Below are positions 47,529 through 59,300 of a stretch of DNA of 64,000 nt, piece by piece. The translations under genes were made by a program, and so were the position numbers. The stretch lies in NCBI RefSeq assembly GCF_003668045.3, contig NC_048601.1:23807977-23871976 (forward strand). Direction: 5' to 3'. Position 1 is the first letter of the stretch, and each line of letters begins with the position of its first letter. Under the pieces are notes generated by a model that had not been told where the DNA came from, made no database searches, and worked only from the letters and a program-made list of their open reading frames with translations. The stretch is from Cricetulus griseus (taxonomy: Eukaryota > Chordata > Mammalia > Rodentia > Cricetidae).

Positions 47529-47760
47529 ATATACACACAATTCTTTATCTAGTCACCAGTTGATGTTTTATCTACTGTGATGAATGATACAGTCGAAAGC
47601 AAGAGTGTACAAATCTTGAAGATCTTGCTTTCATTTCTTTCAGATATACATCTAGAGTTGAGATTGTTGCATCATAGCATAGTTCTGTTTCTGATTCTTT
47701 GAAGAACCTTCATTCTATTAAATTTTGGCTTGCTTCCTTGGAACTGGAGCCTTGTCTAAG
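47262..47760. repeat. Ancient L1 3' region broken by a SINE piece and (GT)n
   Basis: tctctgattttcctaaatat (47288) and agtcaccagttgatgtttta ... tcatagcatagttctgtttc (47551-47690) are the same L1 zone as at 470-1740. Between them are a B1-like antisense piece (47360-47455) and GT units (47470-47526). Confidence 0.55.
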
Positions 47761-49345
47761 AGCAGTGATTGAGTAGCTGAAACAGTTCCAGGCCACAGGG
47801 ACCCAAACCCAGAGGTCTTTGAGTTAGGCCTCTGACTGTCCACAGGCCAGAGCTTTGGTGTCTGTCTGTAGCCTAGCAGCCCAACCACTCAGCTGCAGGA
47901 AGACCATCTGAGAACACAGCCATCCTGGTGATTTGGGTGCTATTTCAGAGGCAAACCACAGAGACACTCAGTAATCAGAAATGTATTTCATCTGCATCCC
48001 AACAATGTTCCAAGACAAGCATCCCTCTTCACCTACTTCCAAGTCTCTCGGGATGTCTTAGTGCCCACAGAGTAGGCCAGGGAAAGGAGTGCATCCTAGA
48101 TGGCCTTTTGGGTTCAAGATTTGTGTACCTGCTGGCATAGGTGCATGAGGTACGGCCTCTATTTTCTTATTCTTCTGCTTTTGTTTCCTTTTTCTATTTT
48201 TATAAACCATTCCCCTCCCCCACCCCCTCCCTACCATCTGTTCTAAGAGCTGGGAGTCAGGGCAGCCTTTCCTGTTAGGAATGAAAAGCACAAGTCTGTT
48301 CCCTGTGCTCTTCCAGGCCTGTCTCCCCAGCACTCTCCTCCACAGCCCAGGGATGTGTAAGCGGCTGGGTCAGCAATCAGCTGCTATGAGACAAAGCACA
48401 GGGTGCTGTGGGCTGCAGAGAACCACACAGATGCCTGAGACCTGAAAACCTGGCCTCGCTGTTTCTTCTTCCTCAGGCTCCTCATTTCCCTTGCATCTAT
48501 CTGCCATACCCTGACCTTTCCACCCCCAGGAGCTCTGGCCCTTTCTGGCCAGGTTTCCTGGTCTGTAGGTTCCTGTGATTATGAGTGTTGATTTTTCCCA
48601 GAATGCTCAGATGGGTGGCACACTGAGTGAGGAGAAGCCAGGAAGACTATGATGCAGCTTTGACCTTCAGGATTGGCGGGGGTGGTGTGGGGAGGGTTGG
48701 GGGGGTGATGCTTAACAGGATGGGACCTTCTGCCATTCTTCCTGGCCATTCTCAGTGTGAGTCACAGTGCTGGGCCAGTTCCCCGGGGAGTGAGGCAGGC
48801 CTGGTGGTGTGAGATGGACAGAACCGTGCTGGCCGCCCTGGGCTGTCTTACCGCTGTGCTCACCTGGCTCACAGAGGCGAAAGGGGAGGCAGCCCAAGGG
48901 ACTCTGTCTCGTGTAGTTTTACCCTGGGTGCCGGTTGCATTGTTCTGAGAACCAGCCTACTTCTGTTTATCCAGTGTTATTAGTGCCCTGCAGGTCATGA
49001 TCCCTTAGCCAGGGCACCTAATACTTGCCTGCCTCTCCAGAGCAGATACTCTGCACTCTTTGGGGACCTGGGCCGAGACGGCACATTAGAATAGCAATAT
49101 ACACTCACAGGCACTGGAGTACTTGTTAATGAAAGCGTTCAGCCACGACAGAATTTGATTTGGGAATGCCCTGTGGTGGTCAGCAGCCCCGGGGAAGCGA
49201 GAACTTACTTCAGAGTAGGCAGTATCCAACCAAAGGGATGTCTGCTTGCGAGGCTAGAGCCGTTCTCTGGAAAGTAGTATCCAAGATGATTGTCAAGGGG
49301 AAGTGTGGTGCTACTACTGGTGGGAAAGGCTCTAGAAATGTGGTC
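47761..49345. other. Unique intronic stretch with a G-rich tract
   Basis: No gene or SINE recognised; a G-quadruplex-type motif is listed separately at 48678-48705. Confidence 0.4.
48678..48705 (+). other. G-quadruplex motif
   Basis: Four G tracts (5, 4, 3 and 7 G) with loops of 6, 1 and 2 bases fit the usual G3+N1-7 rule. It lies 3.3 kb before the start exon on the coding strand. Confidence 0.75.
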
Positions 49346-49346
49346 T

Positions 49347-49468
49347 GAGATGGGTGTGGTGGTCCACGCCTTTAGTCCCAGCATTTGGGCGGTAGAGGCA
49401 GGTAGGTCTTTGTGAGTTTGAGTCCACATAGTGAGTTCCAGGACACCAGAGCTACACACATAGTGAGA
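49347..49468 (+). repeat. B1 SINE
   Basis: gagatgggtgtggtggtcca, tagtcccagcatttgggcgg, gtgagttccaggacaccaga. Confidence 0.9.

Positions 49469-49469
<1 letters not shown>

Positions 49470-49541
<72 letters not shown>
49470..49541. repeat. (GA)n microsatellite at the B1 tail
   Basis: About 35 GA units, uninterrupted, starting directly at the end of the B1. Confidence 0.97.
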
Positions 49542-49545
<4 letters not shown>

Positions 49546-50011
49546 TGGCAAGAGCTAATCAGTGGCTGCCAGTTAGGAACAGAGAAAAACCATGTTCCTT
49601 CTTGGCACGGGTAATCAGGCCAGGTGTGTTCAAAATTTGGGCAACGCTGCATTGTAACTCCGGTAGTATCAGGTGGTTGTGAACACGGGTAGGCCATGGG
49701 GGTTGGGATTGAAAGGGGCAGGGCAATGCCCGCCCTTTCAAGCCCAGTTACAGTCAACTGTCAACTGTTCCTTGCCACTCTTTCTTCTGCCTCGTCTGTC
49801 ATAAAGATGTGGATTTTTCCATTCTCACAAGCTGTCTTTTGACTACCATTTCTGAGTCTGGGCTTGTAAGAAAAGAATGGACTCTTTTTATGGCCTTCAA
49901 AATATTTTCTTGCTGCCGTGACCTAAAATAAACCTTTATTTAGGGGAGACCGGAGGTTGGTTCTGATTAATTCCAGGACTTCTCTTGCTTGTTTTTGTAT
50001 TTCTTCCTTAT
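49542..50011. other. Unique intronic stretch
   Basis: Nothing recognised. Confidence 0.4.
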
Positions 50012-50083
50012 TTGTAGGGCTAGAGATGAGCCCAGAGCCTTCCATATGTTAGTGTTCTGACACTGAGCCACACCCCCAGATAA
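50012..50083 (-). repeat. ID SINE, antisense
   Basis: agggctagagatgagcccag ... ttctgacactgagccacacc. Confidence 0.75.
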
Positions 50084-50087
50084 TTCA

Positions 50088-50193
50088 TTCTTCTTCTTCT
50101 TCTTCTGATCTTCTTCTTCTTCTTCTTCTTCTTCTTCTTCTTCTTCTTCTTCTTCTTCTTCTTCTTCTTCTTCTTCTTCTTCTTCTTCTTCTT
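50088..50193. repeat. (TTC)n / (GAA)n triplet repeat
   Basis: Five to six TTC units, an interrupting TGATC near 50106-50110, then about 27 uninterrupted TTC units to 50192. All pyrimidine on the transcribed-sense strand. Confidence 0.97.
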
Positions 50194-51991
50194 TTTTTAA
50201 ATCTTGTACTCTTGGCCACATGGATATCGAAACAGGCCATGTTTATTAGTAATGTGGCTTTTAGCGTCCAGAGCCAGGAGGGCTGTTGAGTCAGTCACAG
50301 TTGTGTGGTAAGAAGCTAAGGCAGTGTGTGTGGTAAGAATCACCGGCTTGCACTCTCCAGCTTGTCCTCTCTCCTGGGAAGCAGCAGGAGGGAAATGCTG
50401 ATCCTTGTACTTCCCACCCCCTCCTAGGGGTCTCAGGGGGTTTTGATTTAATCCCATCAAGTTTGTAGAAAAGTGAAATGTCCCCCATTTCCTGGAGCAT
50501 GCTGTTCCTTAGTGATTTGTCCCAAGAAACAGCTTCTCTCGGTCTTAGGGTCACTCATGTTGTAGAACTTGGGGTCTGTCTCTGAGAATTGCTTCCACCA
50601 GCACCAGCACCTAGGGGCTCCCACCAGCTTGAGTCCATCCACTGGATAGTGGGCGGCTCCTGGCCCCTCAGTTTCGGTGCCTTGCATCTCCCCAGCTCCT
50701 TCCCTCACCTCATCCCAGAGTAAAGCCTCTTCATAGCAGAGCTCCTCCCAGTGTCGTTTATCCCAGAGAGAACTGCAGTGAGTGAGTGAGCTGTCCTAAC
50801 TGGAGCATTACAGGAGTATGGTGGGCAGGGCTGCATTTGACCCAGAGGACTTCAGGGCTCCAAGAGCTGGCAGGTCATCAGCCCTTCCTCCTCACCTTCC
50901 GAAATGGAAACTAAAGCCTCAGGAGGAAGACTGACTTCCGAGGGTCACACAGCAGCCAGTGCAGACTCCAGGCTGTGGTGGGACTCCTGCACTCCTCGTT
51001 ATTTGTCTCTGAATAATGGCTCCAATAAAACATGTCACAAAAGAGATCAGGGGAAGAGTGGGTACAGAAGTATGTAAGGTTGCTGCTTCCCACCTGTTCA
51101 AGTGTTTGTCTGCACTCATCCTGGGAGACTGGTGGTGGCCATTTCTGATGAGTACTTGGTACGGATAACATCGTCGCTATCCTAAAAGATGTATTTGAAA
51201 AATGCGGTGGCTGTAAACCCACCCTGCATGAACCATGTGCAGGCGAAAGCTTTGCGATTCTTGTGTGCCTAGTGACTCTGATGTCTCCTGCTTCTTAGCC
51301 ATGTCTGACACAGTCCTTTGGCTTTCTTCAGTCCTCTCTGTACTAACTCTTGCAGTAGTCTTTGAAGAGGCCTTATCTCCTTGCTGGCCTCTGTCAGGTT
51401 GGTTGGGGTAGCTCAGGTCTTGTGCAGAGTTCCAGGCCCCCCTTGCTCATGGGCTCTCACATTGCATACCCTCTGCTTGAATAGTTTCCACTCCTGCCAT
51501 ATGCCGATGGCTCCTAAACCCGCTCTCCCTCACCAGCCATTCAGTAAACTTCAAAGTCATCCATGCTAAGTACTTCCATGTAATGGGTTCAAGACAGTGA
51601 GCTCACCAGCCAGCCACACAAATGAGCGATTTTGGTTTTAATCTTTTGGCTTGCTGTAGTTTGGCCTCCTTCAGAAAACTGGGAGTCACTCGTGGCTGCT
51701 GTGTATGAGAGCCTCACAGCACAGCTGGAGTGACCACCCTGCCCAGTCTTGCATGCCCTCCTGGCCTAACTGAAAGCCGCAGCAGTCCCTGGAAAGTCCA
51801 TTGTAACACTGCCTCTGTGACCATGCTGCCTACTGGACTGTCAGCTCCCAACACCCTGTACGGTGCCTGTAGTGTCTCTGTGAACTTCCGTCAAGGACAC
51901 GAGTGCCACTGGGAAGGAGCATGTCTCCGGGGAAATGTTCATGAACACAGAGATGCTGACCATTTTCTTTTTCCTCTTTGTTTTCCCTTAG
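50194..51991. other. Unique sequence before the start exon, with old repeats
   Basis: A MIR piece is at about 50900-50992 (ggaaactaaagcctcaggag, gggtcacacagcagccagtg), and L2-like wording near 51360-51540. The last 25 bases form the polypyrimidine tract and acceptor of the MICAL3 start exon. Confidence 0.5.
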
Positions 51992-52067
51992 ATTAAGGTG
52001 ACAGTGCCTGCTGGAACCACAGCCATCCCACTGCCCCCCTGTGGGGTTGTGCCAAGAGCAGGATAGC
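51992..52067 (+). other. MICAL3: MICAL3 5'UTR portion of the start exon
   Basis: A pyrimidine-rich tract ending in ccctta|g gives a good splice acceptor with AG at 51990-51991. The 76 nt from there to the ATG hold no other ATG and carry an in-frame TGA at 51999-52001, which fixes the start codon. An exon that opens at an acceptor means the transcript starts in a non-coding exon further left; that exon was not recognised in the window. Confidence 0.8.
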
Positions 52068-52331
52068 ATGGAGGAGAGGAAGCAGGAGACAACGAACCAA
52101 GCTCATGTCCTCTTTGACCGGTTTGTCCAGGCCACTACCTGCAAAGGAACCCTCAGGGCCTTCCAAGAGCTCTGTGACCACCTGGAACTGAAGCCTAAGG
52201 ACTACCGCTCCTTCTACCACAAGCTCAAGTCCAAGCTCAACTACTGGAAGGCCAAAGCCCTCTGGGCCAAATTAGACAAGCGGGGCAGTCACAAAGACTA
52301 CAAAAAGGGAAAAGCATGTACCAACACGAAG
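52068..52331 (+). CDS. MICAL3: MICAL3 coding exon 1 (residues 1-88)
   Basis: Begins at ATG 52068 and ends at AAG before the donor gtaagc (52332), phase 0. The 88 codons give the helical N-terminal lead of the monooxygenase domain, including FDRFVQATTCKGT and LKSKLNYWKAKALWAKLDKR, which is strongly conserved in MICALs. The reading frame stays open into the intron to 52445, but codons past 52331 have no MICAL similarity. Confidence 0.96.
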
Positions 52332-53295
52332 GTAAGCCCGGCTGATCCTAGGACCTGGGATCACAACACAAGGATTTCACCTGGCTTCCATGAGCAACTG
52401 AGAAGAGGAGGGTGGGGAGAGAGAGCAAGGCCTCAGCCTAGCTGAAGGGGTGAAACTTTGACTGATGAAACTTTGTTACCTGTGTTCATTTGACATTTCT
52501 ACCCACCAGACCCTGAGCATATTTCACGTACTCACTTACTGAACATTCAAGGTTTGAGGGCAGGTGGATAGACAGTTTTTATTTTTCTGAAACCCCCACC
52601 CCCCAGCCTCACACTGTTAGAGGATGCAGGTCCCTCAGCAGGGACAGACATAGCCAGGCCCGTATGAGTATGCTGTCTGAATGTGACTTCATGGTTCTTG
52701 GCCTGTCACCTTTTCCAGAGTCATCTTTCCATATTCAGCATGAGATAAGGATTTGTAGCAAGCGTCACCAGGCTTCTTCCTATCCATAGTTCCAAAGGTC
52801 AACTGTAACTCACACACAAGGACCTTGGAAATGGAAGTTATTTCTATTGCTGTCTTCACAGTGTAGACAAATAGAGCTTCCACAAAATAGACTTGGACTG
52901 AAACCTGAGGTTTGCACTCACCTGAGTGGGAATAAGCGTGAGGAAGTGAGAATGTGTGCTCACTTGTGTCAGGATAGGTGTGAGCAAGAGAAAGGGATGG
53001 AGGTAATTCTGGCCTTCCTCTTTGAAGACTTCCTTCTGTGAGAAGTCTGGGAGAAATTAGGAAACAAATTTCCAGTAGCTTCAGGGCTCTTATTTGGCTT
53101 TTCATTACATTTAATTTATCCTGTGAGACACCTAGAGACCTAGCCCATGGAGAAATTCAAGATTTGAAGGCATGATTTTCGTGAGTGACTGCTAGACTTT
53201 AATTTAAAATAAAAGAAGGGGCCTAAGGGGAGCTCAGAGGTAGAGTGCTTGCTTTTCAGACCCTGGGTTCCAGCCTCAGCATCTCATCCTCCAAA

Positions 53296-53349
<54 letters not shown>

Positions 53350-56300
53350 GTTGAGAGAAAGAGAGAGCACACACAAAAAAATGAAGAAAACGGATACAAA
53401 ATCATGCATTTTGTGTTTTCCTTCTGTGCTTAAAATGCAGGCTTGCTTAAGGTCAGGATTTGTCTTGCCTCAAGTGAGTTATCAAGAGTACTTCCCTGAA
53501 CTTTCAGTCTAGAAATGACTTTAAAACTCATATCAGGGCCTGTGGAGATGGCTGAGCAGTTAATAGCACTTGCTTTTCTTGCACAGGAATGGAGTTGGGA
53601 TCCCAGCACCCACATTGGGTGGCTCACAGTTGTAACTCTAGTTCCAGAAGATCTGACACCTTCATTTGGCCTCCTTGGGCACCTGCAATGCACAAACATA
53701 TACACACAGACCAAAATAAATATATTTTAAAACAAGATAAAACACGACTCCATTGCATTTTCTGATCTCTGTTGAAGGAGTTCAACAGTTAGTGTACACA
53801 CACACACTCAGGCTCACAACATACATACACTCAGGCTCACACACACACACTGAGGCTCACATACATATACTCAGGCTCACACACACACACTCAGGCTCAC
53901 AACATACACACACTCAGACTCACATACACACACTTAGGCTCACTTATACACACATAAAATAAATAAGTAAATAAATATTTAAAAAACAAAAACCCAAATT
54001 TTTCATGACCCTTCCTTTGGGTCTTGAAAGTTGCCCTGTAGGAGGCATTTGCATGGTAGACCCAGACTCAATCGCCGGGATGTGGCTAATACTCTCATAT
54101 TTGGACAGCAGTCTGCCTATGGCTTCGGAACTTCCTAAGGGTCCTGTTTTGATGGAAGATGAGATGTGATTTTTCATGTTTGTTGAGATGTTGTCCCACT
54201 TAAGTCTTGCTGAGCTGCGGGTCCTCTAGGCTGCTCGAGGTAGACATGGAAGGGTTTAGTCTTCTCTGCTCACAACAATCATGACCTCTTCCTTCAAGCC
54301 ATTGCAAGGGCTCTGCTCTCCTAGGCAGACTTCAGGTGTCTCGGTCCTGGAGTATGGCCCTGGGAGTGATAGTTATAAGAAGTGTGTTTGTAGAGGTGTG
54401 GCTTCTGCCCTGAAAGTACCTGTGTTTTTCCAGTGTCTCATCATTGGAGCTGGCCCCTGTGGTCTCCGCACGGCCATTGACTTGTCCTTATTGGGAGCCA
54501 AGGTAGTCGTCATTGAGAAGCGAGATGCCTTCTCCCGAAACAATGTCTTGCATCTCTGGCCCTTCACCATACATGATCTTCGAGGTCTGGGTGCCAAGAA
54601 ATTCTACGGCAAGTTCTGTGCTGGAGCCATCGACCACATCAGTGAGTACCACCCACTCTTCCTGCTCCATGTGCAGTAGACAGAGACAAGTAGGTTACCT
54701 GAGGAATTCCTCTTCAGCCAGGGTGTGCCCCTGCCAGAGTTCAGTAACCTAGGCTTCTTAACCTCAAATGGGTCTCTTGTACAACAAAAGAGAGTTTGGT
54801 TTAAAAATTCTTAGTTAGGAGCCAGGTATGGTGGTGCATTCCTTTAATCCCAGTACTCAGGAGGCAAAGGCAGACAGATCTCTGAATTTGAGGCTAGCCT
54901 AGTCTACTGAGTGAATTCTAGGACGGCCAGGGATACACAGAAACCCCAACACTCCCCCACAACACACAAACATACATGATTCTTAATTGGGTCTTGGCCT
55001 CTTGCTGAATGCCCATGGTATTTCAGTGGAGGAGGAAGGGTGGGCACCAGAAATAAGGTGGACAGTTTGGATTTCAACCCCCTGGTGGTTCTTAGTTCAG
55101 TGGAAGGGAATACACAGGCTTGGGTTCTGTGTTGTGATCTTGCATTCCCTCTACTGATGCAGGAATATAGTGCCATGGGGACACAGACGTGGAAACCACA
55201 CACACAAAGAAGTAAGAGTCATAGCTTGGACACAGATGCCAAGTCTGTGTTCTGATGAAATCAGAGCCTTGTATTTTTCTTAAGATAGTCTTGTTTTCAT
55301 GAAGCGGCGTATCTGAAACCAGTTTGGAACAGTGTCTGCATCATCAAGCTGGAGAAGTCTTTTCACTGTCATTAATTAGTCTAGGGAGATGTTAGTAAGT
55401 GGCATTTGTTCTGAGCTCCTCCATATGTGACCTGGAAATACATTCAGCCATTAGACCTTTTGCTGTTTGAAGCGGTTATTCCAATTTACCCAACACTAGC
55501 TGGCGGCTGCCACATTCCACTGGCAAAAGGAAGTGCTCGGCCCATCTGCCAGGTTGTAATTTGTAAAGCATCCTGGAACCCACAGTTGTCTGCAAAAATA
55601 AAGTATGTGCTAGCACAGGTCTCAGTGAGTCTTTGAGAGTGTGACTCAGAAGGGCGAGGATATGGTCAGCTGAGCAGAGTAACCAGGATGATAGCAGGGG
55701 ATTTTCGCGTGCTCATAGCTCATTAGTCACAGGCTTCAGGTAAACTTGACTGTAAGAAAGCACTGGGGTTGTTGACTGAGTGGATTTGTGGTCCCTTTCT
55801 GTGGCCAAATTTATTTTAGGGCAGGGGTATCTTAAACCAGGGACAGGATTTCTGTCTCACTGTAACCTGTCATCGATGCCAGATCTAGTAGGAGTTCATT
55901 AGGCATCAGATATGTTTATTACTGTGGTCATGAGCAGGATTCAGTCCTTTTGGACCTCAGTTTCCACGACTGTAAGTCACTGGTGGTGGGGAATGATAAG
56001 AGATAGGGTGGGGCTGTGCTTTCTTTTGTGTGTCTGGTAGGAGCACGTGAGGTCAGTAGTAGGTTAGAATAGAAGGTGGATGCTGTGACACCCTACCTGT
56101 GAGTTTACCTCACCCGTGCTCGCAGTAAGTAGGTGCCTCTGAAGACTATGGCAGCACTCACAAGACCACTGTGTCATCAAGTTAGGTTATTTGGAATTCC
56201 CTGCTCCAGAAGTAGAGTGGCCTAGTATATCCAAAATGTTTCTTTCACTGTTTGATGCTACCTTTACAACATGGAGAAACAAAGAGAACTTCTGAGACAT

Positions 56301-59300
56301 GCCTCTGCTACGACAGCCTTTGGGAAGGCTAAGCAGATATGGATGGGTGGGAGCCTGAGGGTAGACACCACAGGGCTTGCCCCTTCCTGTCCCCTTGCCA
56401 TCAAGATCTTCGTGTTCTTCTAGGTATCCGTCAGCTCCAGCTAATCCTCTTGAAAGTGGCCTTGATCTTAGGAATCGAAATCCATGTCAATGTGGAATTC
56501 CAAGGACTTGTTCAGCCTCCTGAGGACCAAGAGAATGAACGTGAGTTGGACTGGACAGAGGGAGGCACAAGGGCCCTGAGTGGGTGAGAACAGATGAGAT
56601 CATGGGAGGAACCAGAAGGACTTGCAGGTGGTTTTCAGTGCTGACTAAAGGGGCTTTGTTCACGCAGCCTGGGATTTTGAGAACTTTTGGCTTACCCAAG
56701 AGTCCTTAGACGTGGTGTTAGGCGTGACAGGCATTTGTATTGTAGAAAATGCAAAGGTAAAGAAAGTGTCTTTGTGAGCTCTTGTCAAAACTTTCTGCAT
56801 GAGTCTGGCCCCTTATTCTATAACATGTAGTACTTTGGACTGGGACGTCGTGTGGTCTGGGTGTGTGGCTTCCTCTGGGTCATGACCTTCATTTTACTTT
56901 TGGTTCACAGGGATAGGATGGCGAGCATTGGTGCACCCCAAAACTCATCCTGTATCAGAATATGAATTTGAAGTGATCATCGGTGGGGATGGGCGTAGAA
57001 ACACCCTGGAAGGTACTGGCTTTGACCCATTCTCCCTTGCCTGGCTCATTGCATATTGGAGGCTGGCCTGTTCCCAGAGACCACAGCCCTAAGAATTTGC
57101 ATGTGTGCTGCCCTGCTTGGGGTATTTCCCACAGAGCACTAGGAGACAAGCTGTGCTTAGAGGTATCAGTACTACAGCTTTTGGTCTATGCACAAATGTC
57201 CCAGGCATACAGCACCCCTCCATTTTAAGGGTAACCACTGGTACTGAGCAGTAATCTGGTCAGATGGATTTCACATTGTCCCTGATGTGGGAGGGGCCTT
57301 CCTTCTTGAGTTGTTCCATCCCTGTTAGGTGAGCTATCTACTTTCCCTGACTCTGACACTCTCGTTTGAAGTCCTTATCCCTTCTCTCTCCCTCTAGGAT
57401 TTCGTCGGAAAGAATTTCGTGGCAAGCTAGCCATTGCCATTACAGCAAATTTTATTAACCGAAATACAACTGCAGAGGCCAAAGTAGAGGAGATCAGTGG
57501 TGTGGCTTTTATATTCAACCAGAAATTTTTCCAGGAGCTAAGAGAAGCCACAGGTTGGTGTCAGTGCCTCCAGAGCCCAGAGGTTGTTGGTGTGGGTAGC
57601 CATGGCTGTCACTGCTGTGTCCTCTGTCTTCTGTTCTGTTGCCACTCCCATCCTTTGTTCTTAGCATGTTTCCACCCTGCTGCTTTCCCTTGTCAAACCC
57701 AGCACAGTGACCAGGCTGCCCTGGGGTTTGTTGTTGTTGGTTTTGCCTTCTGCCAACTCATCCCCAGCTCCTTTCCCTGCTCTTCGAGCCAGGTTCTCTG
57801 CCGGATGAGCGGGCTGCCCACTGGCAGCTCTGGTTTTGTTGACACTGTGACCTTTGCTATCACTGTTGGCCTTCTGTGAGGTCATCTGAGCTCACCGGCA
57901 ACCATTGCTGGACAGGAATGGGTTGTGTATGACTGTCTTCTGGTGGATTGAGTTATTCTGCTGCCATGAAACAAAAAAAGAGTGTCTTCATTTTGTTTTC
58001 TAGAACTTGATTTCTTTCAATTCCGTGTATCTTGCAGGTTAACTGAATAAAGATTCAATATTTCTCTCTATATATATTTAGGTATCTATCCTGTTAGAAA
58101 TCTAAGCAATGCCTCCAGCTTCCTTGGTGATTAACAAAGAGGTTTTACCTGGTACCTAACCCATCCCCTCTTGTAGATTGGCCTTTGCTTTGCTTTTCCC
58201 ATACCATGTTTTGTTTACTGTTGGTCATGGGTAACCTAGGCTACTGAGTAAGTTATAATGCACCACAAGAGAAAGCAAACCTCATGATTTCCATGCGCCA
58301 TGCAGGAAGTGGGGCTCTGAGCCTACACAGCTTTCGTGCCTGGTGCTCTTCAGCCCTTTTCTGTGAGACCCCCCAGTCCAGCCTTGAGGATCCCCTAATG
58401 TCCCAGTCTCCATGATTCTCACACGTCTGTCTTCTGGTTGCAGGTATTGACTTAGAGAACATCGTCTACTACAAAGATGACACACACTACTTTGTGATGA
58501 CGGCCAAAAAGCAGAGCTTACTGGACAAAGGGGTGATACTGCATGTGAGCAATGAGTTTCTTTCAGGCAGCATCTTTGTTGAACTGCTTGATAGAGTCAC
58601 TAAGAATTTTAGTCTGATAGGTTTTTCCTGAAAGGGAATAGAAATGACACTGAACACATCTGGAAACTCATGCTATTTATCAGCTTAACTCAAAAATATT
58701 TTTATTATGGAAAATTGAACTATAAGCAGAAGGAAGAAGGTAGAACGGGTCTATGTGGCCAGGATTATGATTAGCTTTAACAGTTACCAACATGGCCAGA
58801 TTGTTTCAATAAACCCAACCCCTTCCTCACTCCCCATTCCTGCTCTTTAGAGCAAGTATTTTTTAGAGCAAGTGTCAGACACCATGTCCTGCATAATTAG
58901 CCAGTTTAACTTCAGGTAACCTGATTTACAATTACAGTAAATCCCATGCAGGACAATCATTGATTAGTATACCCTCCCACACCCACTGTTTCCCTACCAC
59001 AGTAATGGGGACTGAGCTGAGGACCTTGTGTGTTCTAGACAAGAACTCTGTCACTGAGCTACACCCCTAGACTTTCTTTCAAAGAACTATTTCCTTTGAG
59101 ACTGGCTCTTACTAAGTGGCTCAGGCTGGCCTTGAAATAACACCATAGCCCCAGGCAAGCCTTGAAAGTGTAGTTGCCCTCCCTTAGCCTCTGAGTAGCA
59201 GAGATTATATGCCTGCACCACCAACCCCACCCCCCCACATTAGTGGTTCCTCTTTGGGAAGGGTGGGTGGAGGACAGGATGGCAAGTGTTGGGAACCAAG

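Larger units (their letters stand above)
1..51991 (+). other. Non-coding region upstream of the MICAL3 start exon, probably intronic
   Basis: No open frame here resembles a known protein. The longest (about 200 codons) sit in GC-rich or repeat DNA and show no domain. No CpG-island-like promoter stands out. Because the start exon at 51992 opens at an acceptor, this stretch is inferred to be intron sequence of MICAL3, possibly with an unrecognised non-coding exon inside it. Confidence 0.6.

Noticed and set aside
49080..49350. Possible non-coding first exon of MICAL3 close upstream
   Set aside because: No CpG-rich promoter, no convincing donor context and no conservation evidence; the true first exon is probably outside the window.
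1..51991. CRISPR array, tRNA, rRNA or bacterial-type operon
   Set aside because: The window is rodent nuclear DNA; tandem repeats present are micro- and minisatellites, and tRNA-like stretches are SINE heads (B2, B3, ID).
52332..52445. Read-through of the first coding exon to a stop at 52443-52445 as an alternative short protein
   Set aside because: A strong gtaagc donor is at 52332 and the added residues have no MICAL similarity; an intron-retention product cannot be excluded but is not supported.
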